Of a stretch of 64,000 nucleotides of DNA, positions 25,958 through 35,281 are shown one piece after another. Origin of the DNA: Microbacterium sp. JZ31 (GTDB lineage: Bacteria; Actinomycetota; Actinomycetes; Actinomycetales; Microbacteriaceae); assembly GCF_016805985.1 (NCBI RefSeq), contig NZ_CP017661.1, positions 1,736,001 through 1,800,000 on the forward strand, given 5' to 3'. The position numbers and the translations under genes were made by a program. Below the pieces are notes generated by a model that saw only the letters and a list, made by a program, of their open reading frames with translations, did not search any database and had not been told where the DNA came from. How positions within the stretch are numbered: the stretch's first letter is position 1; each line of letters starts with the position of its first letter.

Positions 25958-26742
25958 CAGCCCGCGGCCCCCTCCGGCTCGGGCACGCCCGCGAAGACCT
26001 CGTGGCGCCCATCGATCCCGCCGAAGCGGTCGAACGGCCACGTGCGCAGGAAGACCTTGCCGACGACGTTGTCGAGGGGGACGAAGCCCTCCCCCGGCTG
26101 TTCCGTGTTGTAGCGCGAGTCCCGTGACCTGTCGCGGTTGTCGCCCATGACCCAGAGCGAGCCTTCGGGCACCGTGACGTCGAACGGATCCTCGGACGCC
26201 TCTGTGTCGCCCGGCGGAAGCTTCAGGTAGTCGAGCTCGTCGACGGGGACGCCGTTGATCGACACCTGCCCGAGCGCGTTGCAGCACACGACGTGGTCGC
26301 CCGGCAGACCGATGATGCGCTTGACGAGGTGGTCATCCGAGTCGGACGCGGACAGCCCGACGAGGCTCAGCACCCAGTCGACGGCTGCCTCGAACGGCGT
26401 GTGCTCCGGCTGCGGCATGGGGTCGAGCCATCCGCCCGGATCGCGGAAGACGACGACGTCGCCGCGCGAATAGCCGGTCCAGTCCGGCGTCAGCTCGTCG
26501 ACGAGGATCCGGTCGTCGACGATGAGCGTGTCCTCCATCGACGCGGACGGGATGAAGAACGACCGGACGACGAAGGTCTTCACGAGGAACGACACGACCA
26601 CCGCGATGACGATGATGACCACGACGTCCCGCAGAAAGGCGACCCAGCCGCGCGAGCGGCGAGACGCCGCTGCGGCCTGCTCCGCCTCACGCCGTCCGCG
26701 TCGAAACGATGGGGCCGCAGACGCGGTGGGATCGGTGCTCAT
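25957..26742 (-). CDS. lepB: Signal peptidase I
   Basis: Membrane serine-lysine protease that removes signal peptides outside the membrane. The 261 aa product has a basic cytoplasmic start, one membrane helix (about 36-60), the catalytic serine in PSASMEDTL and the lysine in LVKRIIGLPGD, and the closing motif VMGDNRDRSRDSR. Upstream lies rplS behind a strong terminator, so lepB probably has its own promoter in the 120 nt before it. Confidence 0.95.
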   Translation of the reverse strand: MSTDPTASAAPSFRRGRREAEQAAAASRRSRGWVAFLRDVVVIIVIAVVVSFLVKTFVVRSFFIPSASMEDTLIVDDRILVDELTPDWTGYSRGDVVVFRDPGGWLDPMPQPEHTPFEAAVDWVLSLVGLSASDSDDHLVKRIIGLPGDHVVCCNALGQVSINGVPVDELDYLKLPPGDTEASEDPFDVTVPEGSLWVMGDNRDRSRDSRYNTEQPGEGFVPLDNVVGKVFLRTWPFDRFGGIDGRHEVFAGVPEPEGAAG

Positions 26743-26866
26743 CGGTTCCTTCTCCTGCGCGCGCCGGTCCCGGAGCGCTCCCTCCAGGGTCGCATATCCG
26801 GGCCCGAAGGATGCACGGCGTGCCGAAGACAGGGCCGACGTCCTCGCCGCCCGGGACGCCGGAAAA

Positions 26867-26904
26867 CACGGAACCCCGCGACCATCCGGTCGCGGGGTTC
26901 CGTG
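26867..26904 (-). terminator. Rho-independent terminator after rplS
   Basis: A perfect 17-bp stem (26867-26883 pairing with 26888-26904) with loop ATCC, followed on the reverse strand by TTTTCC. It lies 14 nt past the rplS stop and separates rplS from lepB. Confidence 0.92.
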
Positions 26905-26918
26905 GAGGAGGCGTGGGC

Positions 26919-27263
26919 TCAGCCGCGCTTCTCCTTGATCTTGGCCTTCTTGCCGCGCAGGCTGCGCAGGTAGTAGAGCTTGGCGCGGCGCACGTCACCG
27001 CGGGTCACGACCTCGATGTGGTCGATGACCGGCGAGTGCACCGGGAAGGTGCGCTCCACGCCGACCTGGAAGCTGATCTTGCGGACCGTGAAGGTCTCGC
27101 GCACGCCGTCGCCCTGACGAGCGATGACGACGCCCTGGAACACCTGGATGCGCGAGCGGTTGCCCTCGATGATGTTCACGTGCACCTTGACGGTGTCACC
27201 GGGACCGAAGACGGGGATGTCTGAGCGGAGCGAGGCCGCGTCGACGGCGTCGAGGATGTGCAT
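26919..27263 (-). CDS. rplS: 50S ribosomal protein L19
   Basis: Large-subunit protein at the 30S-50S interface. The 114 aa product has [42 protein letters not shown], and the end [29 protein letters not shown]-type ribosome site lies before the ATG. In many bacteria trmD is directly upstream; here trmD is 22 kb away and rplS has its own promoter (27417-27445). Confidence 0.96.
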   Translation of the reverse strand: MHILDAVDAASLRSDIPVFGPGDTVKVHVNIIEGNRSRIQVFQGVVIARQGDGVRETFTVRKISFQVGVERTFPVHSPVIDHIEVVTRGDVRRAKLYYLRSLRGKKAKIKEKRG

Positions 27264-27416
27264 GTCTGATCACTTCCTGCGGCTGCCACAGGTCGGCCGC
27301 GATGGGTTCATGGATATGTCTGCGCGTGTCGTGAGGTCTGATGACCCTCGGCTCCCCTGAGGCAGAGCGGCGAAGCGGGCACAGCGACAGCTGCACCGGC
27401 CACGGCACAAGGATCC

Positions 27417-27445
27417 ATTATGCCATGCCCCGAACGCGCCGCCAA
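27417..27445 (-). promoter_or_regulatory. Likely rplS promoter
   Basis: On the reverse strand TTGGCG (27440-27445) and CATAAT (27417-27422) are 17 nt apart, a good sigma-70-type -35/-10 pair. Transcription would start near 27410 and give a leader of about 147 nt before rplS. This explains how rplS can be expressed away from trmD. Confidence 0.65.
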
Positions 27446-27472
27446 ACGCCCGTCCGGGGTGCCGCGCCGAGT

Positions 27473-27895
27473 TCAGAAGCGCTCGTTGACGACGATCACG
27501 CCGCTCGCGGATGTGCGACGCGTGAGCGCGGCCTCGCGCCACAGCTGCCAGAGCTGGAGCCACAGGACGCCGAGGGCCGCCACGATCGCAAGCGCCAGCG
27601 TCAGTCCGAACCAGGCCTCGTTGAACAGGCCGACGGCGATCGTCAGGACGTGCCACACGCCGAAGGCGGCGAAGTCGATCCAGGACACCTCGCCCGTGCG
27701 CCGCACTGACGGTCGTGCGCGGTTGAGCAGCGTGAACGCCGACTGCGCGATGAACACCGAGGGCAGCGCGACGAACAGCACCCAGAGGAACGCCCAGCCG
27801 CCGGCACCCGAGATGCCCCATCCGACCAGCAGCCACACGGGCAGCAGGAAGGCCGAGGGCCACAGCCAGCGGGAGAAGATGCGTCGAAGCGCCAT
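27473..27895 (-). CDS. Small integral membrane protein, unknown
   Basis: The 140 aa protein has four hydrophobic segments (about 12-30, 33-58, 75-95, 100-120) and basic loops, then a short C-terminal tail. Family and function unknown. TAGCAT (rc of 27902-27907) lies exactly 6 nt before the ATG with no ribosome site, suggesting a leaderless mRNA. Confidence 0.75.
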   Translation of the reverse strand: MALRRIFSRWLWPSAFLLPVWLLVGWGISGAGGWAFLWVLFVALPSVFIAQSAFTLLNRARPSVRRTGEVSWIDFAAFGVWHVLTIAVGLFNEAWFGLTLALAIVAALGVLWLQLWQLWREAALTRRTSASGVIVVNERF

Positions 27896-28010
27896 ACCGC
27901 GATGCTATGCCGAGGCCCGTCCGCGTGGGCGAGACCATAGAGAAGACACAGCGTTGAGGAAGGTATCGGGCTCCATCGGTGAGAATGGAGGCCGACCCGA
28001 GAGGACCCCC

Positions 28011-28784
28011 ATGATCGAACTGCGCACGCCCGCCGAGATCGAGCAGTTCCGGCCCGTCGGCCGGTTCGTCGCGGAGACCCTCGAGACCCTGCGCCACGAG
28101 ACGAAGGTCGGCACGAACCTCCTCGCGATCGACCGACGTGCTCACGAGCTGATCCGCAAGGCCGGCGCCGAGTCCTGCTACATCGACTACCACCCCTCGT
28201 TCGGTGCGAGCCCGTTCGGCAAGGTGATCTGCACGTCCGTCAACGATGCGGTGCTGCACGGCCTCCCCCACGACTACGACCTGCGCGACGGCGACCTCGT
28301 CACTCTCGATTTCGCCGTCTCCCTGAACGGGTGGGTCGCCGATTCGGCGGTCTCCTTCGTCGTCGGCACGCCACGCGAGGAGGACCTCGCGCTGATCGAC
28401 ACGACCGAGCGCGCGCTGGCCGCGGCCATCGACGCCGCGACGGTCGGCAACCGCACGGGGGACATCTCGGCCGCGATCGCCGCCGTCGCCCACGCCGAGG
28501 GGCTCCGCATCAACACCGACTTCGGTGGCCACGGCGTCGGCCGCGAGATGCACGGCGACCCGCACATCGCGAACGACGGCCGTCCCGGCCGCGGCTTCCC
28601 GCTCAAGCCGGGCCTCGTGGTGGCGATCGAGCCGTGGTTCCTGCAGACGACGGACGAGCTCGTCACCGATCCGGACGGCTGGACGCTGCGCAGCGCGGAC
28701 GGCTCGCGCGGAGCGCACTCCGAGCACACGATCGCGATCACGGAGGACGGCCCGATCGTCCTCACCGACCGCAGCGGCCTCTGA
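28011..28784 (+). CDS. map: Methionine aminopeptidase, type I
   Basis: Removes the starting methionine from new proteins. The 257 aa enzyme shows FGKVICTSVNDAVLHGLP, the metal ligands D in TLDFAVSL and DSAVSFVVG, H in GGHGVGREMHGDP, and E in AIEPWF and SEHTIAI. Start is the ATG at 28011, preceded by GAGAGGA. It stands alone between the membrane protein and the nir operon and may be a housekeeping copy or a paralog. Confidence 0.95.
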   Translation: MIELRTPAEIEQFRPVGRFVAETLETLRHETKVGTNLLAIDRRAHELIRKAGAESCYIDYHPSFGASPFGKVICTSVNDAVLHGLPHDYDLRDGDLVTLDFAVSLNGWVADSAVSFVVGTPREEDLALIDTTERALAAAIDAATVGNRTGDISAAIAAVAHAEGLRINTDFGGHGVGREMHGDPHIANDGRPGRGFPLKPGLVVAIEPWFLQTTDELVTDPDGWTLRSADGSRGAHSEHTIAITEDGPIVLTDRSGL

Positions 28785-28976
28785 CATCGAGGCCGCGGTC
28801 GACGGCACCGCGGAACCACCGGACCGCCGGGACACCCCGCCGCCGCGAGACCTCACGCGCGTCGCGAGTCATCGCCGCACGTTGATGTCCCGCCGCGCGG
28901 ATCAGGTCTCGCAGCCCGTGTGAACCGCGACCTCACATCGGGCCGCCCCGGGTGGTGAGGGAATCGTTCGCTCGGG

Positions 28977-29020
28977 GTAACGGAAGGCCGCGGGGCGTCG
29001 AAACACGCGCTTCCTAGCGT
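28977..29020 (+). promoter_or_regulatory. nirB promoter with GlnR-box-like half sites
   Basis: GTAAC at 28977-28981 and GAAAC at 29000-29004 resemble the a and b half sites of actinobacterial GlnR boxes (GTnAC...GAAAC). TAGCGT at 29015-29020 is a -10-like hexamer 10 nt after GAAAC and 6 nt before the nirB ATG. The narK promoter has the same elements with the same 10-nt distance. GlnR itself is inferred, not seen in this window. Confidence 0.6.
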
Positions 29021-29026
29021 GGGCGC

Positions 29027-31621
29027 ATGACCGCCTCGCTCGCATCCCTTCGCCGCATCGTCGTCGTCGGCGCCGGCATGGTCGCGCACCGCTTCGTCGA
29101 GAGCCTGCTCAGCCGAGCCGGCGACGCGCCCCGGCTCGCCGTGACCGTGATCGGCGACGAGGGGCGGCGCCCGTACGACCGCGTCGGCCTCACGAGCTAC
29201 TTCTCGGGGGCGTCACCCGACGACCTGACGCTCGAGCCGGCACCGCTCGACGACGAGCGCGTGTCGTTCGTCGCGGGAGATCCCGCGATCCGGATCGACC
29301 GCGAGGCGAAGACGGTCACGACGCGCTCGCGTCGCACGATCGACTACGACGCGCTCGTGCTGGCGACCGGCTCGTACGCCGCGCGGCCCGGGGTGGACGG
29401 CGCCGACCTTGCCGGCACGTTCGTCTACCGCACGCTCGATGACGTCGCCGCGCTGCGGGAGTTCGTCGGCCGGCGCTCGGCGCAGCTCGGACGCCCGCTC
29501 GCCGGCACCGTGATCGGCGGCGGGCTGCTCGGCCTGGAGGCCGCGGGCGCGCTGCAGGGCCTCGACGTCGACGCGACCGTCGTGCAGTCGTCCGATCGTC
29601 TGATGTCCGCGCAGCTCGACCTTGCCGGAGGCACGACCCTGCGTCGCCTGATCGAGAGCCGCGGGATCGCCGTGCGCACCGAGAGCCGCACGACGCGTCT
29701 GGACCAGGACCGGTCGGGGCACGTGACGGGCCTGGAGTTCCGCGACGGCGGCTACGCCCGCACGGACGTCGTGGTCTTCACGGTCGGCGTGCGTCCGCGA
29801 GATGAGCTGGGGCGCGAGGCCGGGCTCGAGCTCGGCCCGTACGGCGGCGTCGCGATCGACGCCGGATGCACGACGAGCGATCCGGCGATCCTGGCGATCG
29901 GCGAGGTGGCCGCCTACGAGGGCCGCACGGTCGGCCTCGTCGCGCCCGGCTATGCCATGGCCGAGGTCGCGGCGGACCGCCTGCTGGGCGGCGGTGCCGC
30001 CTTCCCGGGTTACGACGATGCGACGAAGCTCAAGCTGTCGGGCGTGGACGTCGCGAGCTTCGGCGACGCCTTCGCGACGACCCCCGGCGCGCTCGACGTG
30101 GTCTACGCCGATCCGGTGTCCGGGGTCTACAAGAAGCTCGTGCTGTCGGACGACGCCCAGACGCTGCTCGGCGGCATCCTCGTCGGCGACGCGTCGGCGT
30201 ACGGCTCGCTGCGCCCGCTCGTCGGCAGTGCGCTGGGCGCCGACCCCGCCGCGTACCTGATGCCGGCGGACGGCGTCGAGGCTCCCGCCGGCGACCTGCC
30301 AGACGACGCGATCGTGTGCTCGTGCTCGTCCGTCACGGCGGGGCGGATCCGCGGCGCCGTGCACGAGGACGGCTGCACGGACGCGACCCAGGTCAAGACC
30401 TGCACGAAGGCCGGCGCGACGTGCGGCTCCTGCTTCACGATGGTGAAGAAGCTCGTCGGCAAGGAGCTGGCGTCGCTCGGCCAGACCGTCAGCAACGCGA
30501 TGTGCGAGCACTTCGACCTGTCGCGTCGACAGCTGTTCGACGCCATCCGGGTGTCCGGGCTCGAGACCTTCAGCGCGATCATCGAGCGCTTCGGCCGCGG
30601 CCGCGGCTGCGACGTCTGCAAGCCCGCGATCGCGAGCATCCTGTCCGGCCTCGTCGGAGCGCACGTGCTCGAGGGCGAGAACGCGACGCTGCAGGACACG
30701 AACGACCACGTCATGGCGAACCTGCAGAAGGACGGCTCGTACTCGGTCGTGCCGCGCATGCCGGGCGGCGAGGTGACCCCGGAGGGCCTGATCGCGGTCG
30801 GGCAGATCGCGAAGGACTTCGGGCTGTACACCAAGATCACGGGCGGACAGCGGGTCGACATGTTCGGCGCGCGGCTGGAGCAGCTCCCCCTGATCTGGCA
30901 GCGCCTCGTCGACGCGGGCTTCGAGTCGGGTCACGCGTACGGCAAGTCGCTGCGCACGGTGAAGTCGTGCGTCGGCTCGACGTGGTGCCGCTACGGCGTG
31001 CTCGACTCGGTCGGCATGGCCGTCCGGCTGGAGCTGCGCTACCGCGGCCTGCGCGCACCGCACAAGTTCAAGCTCGGCGTCTCGGGCTGCGCGCGGGAGT
31101 GCGCCGAAGCGCGCGGCAAGGACGTCGGCGTGATCGCGACCGAGAACGGCTGGAACATGTACGTCGGCGGCAACGGCGGCTTCACGCCGCGCCACGCGCA
31201 GCTGCTCGCCGAGGGGCTGTCGGACGACGAGCTCATCACGGCGATCGACCGCTTCTTCATGTACTACATCCGCACCGCCGACCGCCTGCAGCGCACGGCA
31301 CCCTGGTTCGAGGAGCTCGAGGGCGGCATCGAGGAGCTGCGACGCGTGATCTTCGAGGACGGCCTCGGGATCTGCGCGGACCTGGATGCGCAGATGGCCC
31401 GGCACGTCGCGGGCTACGAGGACGAGTGGGCCGCGACGCTGCGCGACCCGGAGAAGCTCAAGCGCTTCGCCTCGTTCGTCAACGCTCCCGACGCGCCGGA
31501 TCCCTCGCTCGCCTACGTGCCGGAGCGCGGGCAGGTGCGCCCCGCCTTCCCCGAGGAGCGCGAGGCGGCCGCGAGCGGAGCGGTCCTGATCGCCGGAACC
31601 ACGCTGGAGGTGCGCCGATGA
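29027..31621 (+). CDS. nirB: Assimilatory nitrite reductase [NAD(P)H], large subunit
   Basis: Reduces nitrite to ammonium in the cytoplasm with six electrons from NAD(P)H through FAD, Fe-S and siroheme. The 864 aa protein has a FAD/NAD(P) oxidoreductase half (VVVGAGMVAHR at about 13; ATGSYA; TVIGGGLLGLEAAG), a BFD-type [2Fe-2S] part from about 430 (CSCSS...CTKAGATCGSC), and a siroheme/[4Fe-4S] half with CVGSTWC (about 647) and CARECAE (about 687). No ribosome site is seen; the -10 lies 6 nt before ATG, so the mRNA is probably leaderless. The stop overlaps nirD (ATGA). Confidence 0.95.
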   Translation: MTASLASLRRIVVVGAGMVAHRFVESLLSRAGDAPRLAVTVIGDEGRRPYDRVGLTSYFSGASPDDLTLEPAPLDDERVSFVAGDPAIRIDREAKTVTTRSRRTIDYDALVLATGSYAARPGVDGADLAGTFVYRTLDDVAALREFVGRRSAQLGRPLAGTVIGGGLLGLEAAGALQGLDVDATVVQSSDRLMSAQLDLAGGTTLRRLIESRGIAVRTESRTTRLDQDRSGHVTGLEFRDGGYARTDVVVFTVGVRPRDELGREAGLELGPYGGVAIDAGCTTSDPAILAIGEVAAYEGRTVGLVAPGYAMAEVAADRLLGGGAAFPGYDDATKLKLSGVDVASFGDAFATTPGALDVVYADPVSGVYKKLVLSDDAQTLLGGILVGDASAYGSLRPLVGSALGADPAAYLMPADGVEAPAGDLPDDAIVCSCSSVTAGRIRGAVHEDGCTDATQVKTCTKAGATCGSCFTMVKKLVGKELASLGQTVSNAMCEHFDLSRRQLFDAIRVSGLETFSAIIERFGRGRGCDVCKPAIASILSGLVGAHVLEGENATLQDTNDHVMANLQKDGSYSVVPRMPGGEVTPEGLIAVGQIAKDFGLYTKITGGQRVDMFGARLEQLPLIWQRLVDAGFESGHAYGKSLRTVKSCVGSTWCRYGVLDSVGMAVRLELRYRGLRAPHKFKLGVSGCARECAEARGKDVGVIATENGWNMYVGGNGGFTPRHAQLLAEGLSDDELITAIDRFFMYYIRTADRLQRTAPWFEELEGGIEELRRVIFEDGLGICADLDAQMARHVAGYEDEWAATLRDPEKLKRFASFVNAPDAPDPSLAYVPERGQVRPAFPEEREAAASGAVLIAGTTLEVRR

Positions 31622-32127
31622 CCATCGCCGAGCAGACCATCGCCGAGCAGCCGGTCGGCACCGGCACCGCTGCCGAGGCGCCACGGCAGAGCGCGCCGCG
31701 CGGGTGGGTGCGCGTGTGCCGCGTGTCCGACCTGGAGGTCGAGCGCGGGCGCGCCGCGCTGATGGGCGGCACGACGCAGATCGCGTTGTTCCTCCTCGCG
31801 GACGGCACGGTGCGCGCCGTGTCGAACTATGACCCCTACGGCGGCGCGCACGTCCTCTCCCGCGGGATCGTGGGGACGAAATCACTCGGAAACACGTCAC
31901 AACCGTCCGGAAACACGCCGCTGTCAGACTCGGCGCACGACGCGTCGCGCGATCCGGATGTCCGTGAGGAGATCCCCACGATCGCCTCGCCCCTGCACAA
32001 GCAGGCGTGGGACCTCCGCACCGGAATGGTCGTGGAGACGCAGGGCAGGGACCCGCGCGACATCGCCGTCTGGCCGGTCGCGGTGCGCGACGGAGAAGTG
32101 CTCGTCAAGTGGGAGGAGAGGCGATGA
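31618..32127 (+). CDS. nirD: Nitrite reductase, small subunit
   Basis: Rieske-like partner of NirB. The 169 aa protein has a variable N-terminus (about 1-35), then WVRVCRVSDLEVERGRAALM, TQIALFLLADGTVRAVSNYDPYGGAHVLSRG and SPLHKQAWDLRTG, the NirD pattern. The Rieske cysteine/histidine ligands are absent, as in other NirD proteins. It is coupled to nirB and to the siroheme synthase gene by ATGA overlaps. Confidence 0.92.
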   Translation: MTIAEQTIAEQPVGTGTAAEAPRQSAPRGWVRVCRVSDLEVERGRAALMGGTTQIALFLLADGTVRAVSNYDPYGGAHVLSRGIVGTKSLGNTSQPSGNTPLSDSAHDASRDPDVREEIPTIASPLHKQAWDLRTGMVVETQGRDPRDIAVWPVAVRDGEVLVKWEERR

Positions 32128-33356
32128 CCACGATGTTCGGTCTCACGCTCGCCGGTCGCGACGTGCTGTTCGTCGGCGGCGGATCCGTCGCGGCGCGCCG
32201 CCTGCCGCGCCTGATCGAGGAGGGCGCGGCCATCCGCATCGTCGCGCCCGCGCTGTCCGCCGAGACCTCCGCGCTCGTCGAGCGGCACGGGCTCGCCTGG
32301 ATCCGGCGAGGCGTGCGCGAGCGGGACCTGGAGGGGGCGTGGCTCGTGCACACCGCGACGGGCAGCGCCCGCGTCGACGCCGACGTCGCCGCCTGGTGCG
32401 AGCGCGCGCGGGTCTTCTGCGTGAACGCGTCCGACGGCGCGCACGGCTCCGCGCGCCTGACCGCGGAGACGCGCTCGGGCGACGTGGTGGTCGCGGTGTC
32501 CTCCGACGCGGGCGTCGATCCGCGGCGGGCCGCGCGCGTCCGCAACGCGATCGCGGGCCTGCTCGAGCGCGGTGCGCTGCCGGTGCGCAGGGTGCGCGAC
32601 ACCGCGCGCGGCCGCGTCGCGCTGGTGGGCGGCGGTCCCGGCCCCGTCGACCTGATGACCGTGCGCGCCCGGCGGCTGCTCGCCGAGGCCGACGTCGTGA
32701 TCGCCGACCGCCTGGGCGCGGTCGACGTCCTGCGCGAGCTGGACCCCGACGTCGAGGTGATCGACGTCGGCAAGCAGCCGGGGCTGCACCCCGTGCCGCA
32801 GCACGAGATCAACGCGCTGATCGTGGCGCACGCGCGCGCGGGACGCCGCGTCGTGCGACTCAAGGGCGGCGATCCGTTCGTGTTCGGTCGCGGCGGCGAG
32901 GAGGTCACGGCGTGTCTCGAGGCCGGCGTGGCCGTGGAGGTCGTGCCCGCGCCGACGAGCGCCGTCGCCGTGCCGCAGGCCGCGGGGATCCCGGTCACGC
33001 AGCGGGGCGTGTCGGGAGCGATGCACGTCGTCAACGGGCAGGCGGAGCTCGGCTCGGGAACCCTCGCGGCCCTCGCCGACGACACCGTGACGACCGTCGT
33101 CCTGATGGGCGTGGCCGCGCTCGAGCGGATCGTGGCGGGCGCGCTCGCGGCGGGCGCTCCCGGTTCGCGGCCGGTCGCGATCGTGGAGAGCGGGCACGCA
33201 CCGCAGCAGCGCACGACCCGCACGACGCTCGCCGACGCGGTCGCCCACGCGCGCGCCGCGGGGGTGCGGAATCCCGCCGTGATCGTGATCGGCGAGGTCG
33301 CGCGACCCGACCTGCTCCTTCCCGTGCCTGCCCCGGAGCATGCCGCCGCGGGCTGA
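32124..33356 (+). CDS. Siroheme synthase (CysG-like: dehydrogenase plus uroporphyrinogen-III methyltransferase)
   Basis: Supplies siroheme for NirB. The 410 aa protein begins with a precorrin-2 dehydrogenase Rossmann domain (about 1-150; LFVGGGSVAARRLPRLIEEGA) and continues with a SUMT methyltransferase domain (about 168-400; VALVGGGPGPVDLMTVRA, VVRLKGGDPFVFGRGGEE, VTQRGVSGAMHVV). CysG of enterobacteria has the same order. Start ATG overlaps nirD by 4 nt; longer upstream reading is within nirD. A separate chelatase gene lies at the end of the operon, so the N-domain may only oxidise. Confidence 0.92.
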   Translation: MTTMFGLTLAGRDVLFVGGGSVAARRLPRLIEEGAAIRIVAPALSAETSALVERHGLAWIRRGVRERDLEGAWLVHTATGSARVDADVAAWCERARVFCVNASDGAHGSARLTAETRSGDVVVAVSSDAGVDPRRAARVRNAIAGLLERGALPVRRVRDTARGRVALVGGGPGPVDLMTVRARRLLAEADVVIADRLGAVDVLRELDPDVEVIDVGKQPGLHPVPQHEINALIVAHARAGRRVVRLKGGDPFVFGRGGEEVTACLEAGVAVEVVPAPTSAVAVPQAAGIPVTQRGVSGAMHVVNGQAELGSGTLAALADDTVTTVVLMGVAALERIVAGALAAGAPGSRPVAIVESGHAPQQRTTRTTLADAVAHARAAGVRNPAVIVIGEVARPDLLLPVPAPEHAAAG

Positions 33357-33395
33357 TGCCGCCGCGTCGCTCCACCGCCGACCGCTAGCGAAGCC

Positions 33396-34562
33396 ATGAC
33401 CCCCGCGCCCGTCACCTCCCCCGCGTCCCCGCCCGGGACTCCGCGTCTGCTCTCCTCCGCGCTCGCGGGGTGCACGATCCTGATCGCCGTCGACCGGCGC
33501 TCGAGCGAGCTGACCGCGGCGCTCGAGCGACATGGCGCGACCGTGCAGCAGGCGGCCGCGCTCACCATCGAATCGCACATCGACGACGCCACGCTGATCG
33601 CCCGCACGCGCGAGCTGATCGACGACCCGCCCGACGTGGTCGTCGCCACGACCGGCGTCGGCTTCCGCGGCTGGATCGAGGCGGCCGAGGAGGCCGGCCT
33701 CGCTGACGACCTCGCTCGTGCCTTCGCGGGCGCGCAGCTCGTCGCGCGCGGGCCCAAGGCGCGGGGCGCGATCCAGCAGGCGGGGCTCACGGCCGACTGG
33801 GTGGCCGAGTCGGAGACCGCCGCCGAGCTCGGCGAGTACCTCGTGGCCGAGGGCGTCGCGGGCAGGCGGATCGCCGTGCAGCATCACGGATCCGGCGCCG
33901 ACGGGCTCGACGAGCTGTTCTCGTCCCACGGCGCGGACGTCGTGAGCCTGACGGTCTACCGCTGGGGTCCGCCGCCGGATCCGGCGGTCGTGCGCCGCTC
34001 GGTGCTCGCGGCCGCACGGGGCGAGTACGACGCGGTGCTGTTCACCTCGGCACCCGGCGCGGCCGGCTGGCTCGCCGAGGCCCGACGCGCGGACGCGCTG
34101 GAGGACATCCGCGCGCGCGCGGCGTCGCGGCGCCTGCTGATGACCGCCGTCGGCCCCGTCACCGCCGAGCCGCTCGTGGCCGCGGACATCGAGACGCTGA
34201 TCGCCGAGCGGGGACGCCTCGGCTCGCTCGTGCGGGCCGTCGTGACGTACTTCGGCGGCGGGCACGCGCCGTCGCACGACACCGCCGCCGGCCGGCTCGA
34301 GCTGCGCAGCGCCGGCGCCGTGCTCGACGGACGCTTCATCCCGCTGTCGCCGACGGGGGCCGATGTGCTCGCCGCGCTGTTCGCGGCGGGTGGCGGCGTG
34401 GTGTCGCGCGCGGCGCTGCAGCGCGTGCTGCCGCGCTCGGGACAGAGCCCGCACGCCGTCGAGATGGCGGTCGCACGGCTGCGCGAAGCGCTCGGCGGGG
34501 CGGACGTGATCAAGACCGTCGTGAAGCGCGGCTATCGACTGAATGTGGAGGATCCGGCGTGA
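33396..34562 (+). CDS. hemD: Uroporphyrinogen-III synthase fused to a winged-helix (OmpR-type) domain
   Basis: The 388 aa protein has a HemD half (about 20-270; TILIAVDRRSSELTAALERHGA, VVVATTGVGFRGWIEAAEEAG, AVLFTSAPGAAGWL) that cyclises hydroxymethylbilane to uroporphyrinogen III, and a C-terminal DNA-binding-type domain (about 290-385; GRFIPLSPTGADVLAALFAAGGGVVSRAALQRVLP, VEMAVARLREALGG, VVKRGYRL). The second part is like response-regulator effector domains. This fusion is known in actinobacteria; whether it binds DNA is open. It lies in the nir operon, 39 nt after the siroheme synthase. Confidence 0.88.
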   Translation: MTPAPVTSPASPPGTPRLLSSALAGCTILIAVDRRSSELTAALERHGATVQQAAALTIESHIDDATLIARTRELIDDPPDVVVATTGVGFRGWIEAAEEAGLADDLARAFAGAQLVARGPKARGAIQQAGLTADWVAESETAAELGEYLVAEGVAGRRIAVQHHGSGADGLDELFSSHGADVVSLTVYRWGPPPDPAVVRRSVLAAARGEYDAVLFTSAPGAAGWLAEARRADALEDIRARAASRRLLMTAVGPVTAEPLVAADIETLIAERGRLGSLVRAVVTYFGGGHAPSHDTAAGRLELRSAGAVLDGRFIPLSPTGADVLAALFAAGGGVVSRAALQRVLPRSGQSPHAVEMAVARLREALGGADVIKTVVKRGYRLNVEDPA

Positions 34563-35239
34563 CGCTCATCGCCTGCTCGCACGGCACCCGCTTCCCCGAG
34601 GGGCGCGACGCCATCCACGCCCTGATCGCGCACGTGCAGCAGCTGCTGCCGGAGGCGGAGATCGCCGAGGCCTTCGTCGACGTGCAGGAGCCGTCGATCG
34701 ACGACGTCGTCGCGCGGGTGGAGGGGCCCGGGGTGATCGTGCCGCTGCTGCTGTCGGCCGGATTCCACACGGGCGTCGACATCGCCCGTGCGGCGCGAAC
34801 GCGCGACGACGTGGTGGCGACGGACCCGCTCGGCCCGCATCCGCTGCTCGCCGAGACGCTCGTCGCGCGCCTGCACCAGGCGGGCCTGCGCGACGGCGAT
34901 CACGTCGTCCTCGCGGCGGCCGGCTCGTCGCGCCCCGCTGCTGCCGAGCACGTCGAGCGCATGCGCGACCTGCTCGCCCCGAGGCTGCCGCATCCCGTCA
35001 CGGTGGGCTACGCGGCGGGAGCCGATCCGCGGATCCCCGCCGCCGTGTCGGCCGCCCGTGCGGCCGGCGCGCGGCGCGTGGTCGCCGCGAGCTATGTGCT
35101 GGCTCCCGGCTACTTCGCGAACGAGATCGCCGCGTCCGGAGCGGACGTCGTCACCGCGCCGCTCGGAGCGGACGAGCGCGTCGCGCGGGTGATCGCCGAG
35201 CGCTACCGCGCGGCCCTTCCCGCCGTGATGGCGGCATAG
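34559..35239 (+). CDS. Sirohydrochlorin chelatase (CbiX/SirB family)
   Basis: Puts iron (or cobalt) into sirohydrochlorin. The 226 aa product has the two-lobed CbiX pattern: LIACSHGTRFPEGRDAIHALI at the start (metal-ligand His), VIVPLLLSAGFHTGVDI in the middle (second His), and a related second half, VLAAAGSSRP and RRVVAASYVLAPGYFANEI. GTG start overlaps the hemD stop region by 4 nt. In this place it completes siroheme production for NirB. Confidence 0.88.
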   Translation: MTLIACSHGTRFPEGRDAIHALIAHVQQLLPEAEIAEAFVDVQEPSIDDVVARVEGPGVIVPLLLSAGFHTGVDIARAARTRDDVVATDPLGPHPLLAETLVARLHQAGLRDGDHVVLAAAGSSRPAAAEHVERMRDLLAPRLPHPVTVGYAAGADPRIPAAVSAARAAGARRVVAASYVLAPGYFANEIAASGADVVTAPLGADERVARVIAERYRAALPAVMAA

Positions 35240-35281
35240 GCGGCGGCGCGGGATCAGGCTCGCCGCCGGCCGCGCGTCCTC

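Noticed and set aside
29213..31900. 895-codon open frame opposite nirB
   Set aside because: Composition is that of a shadow frame (Arg/Ala/His/Val) and nirB on the other strand is complete with all ligands.
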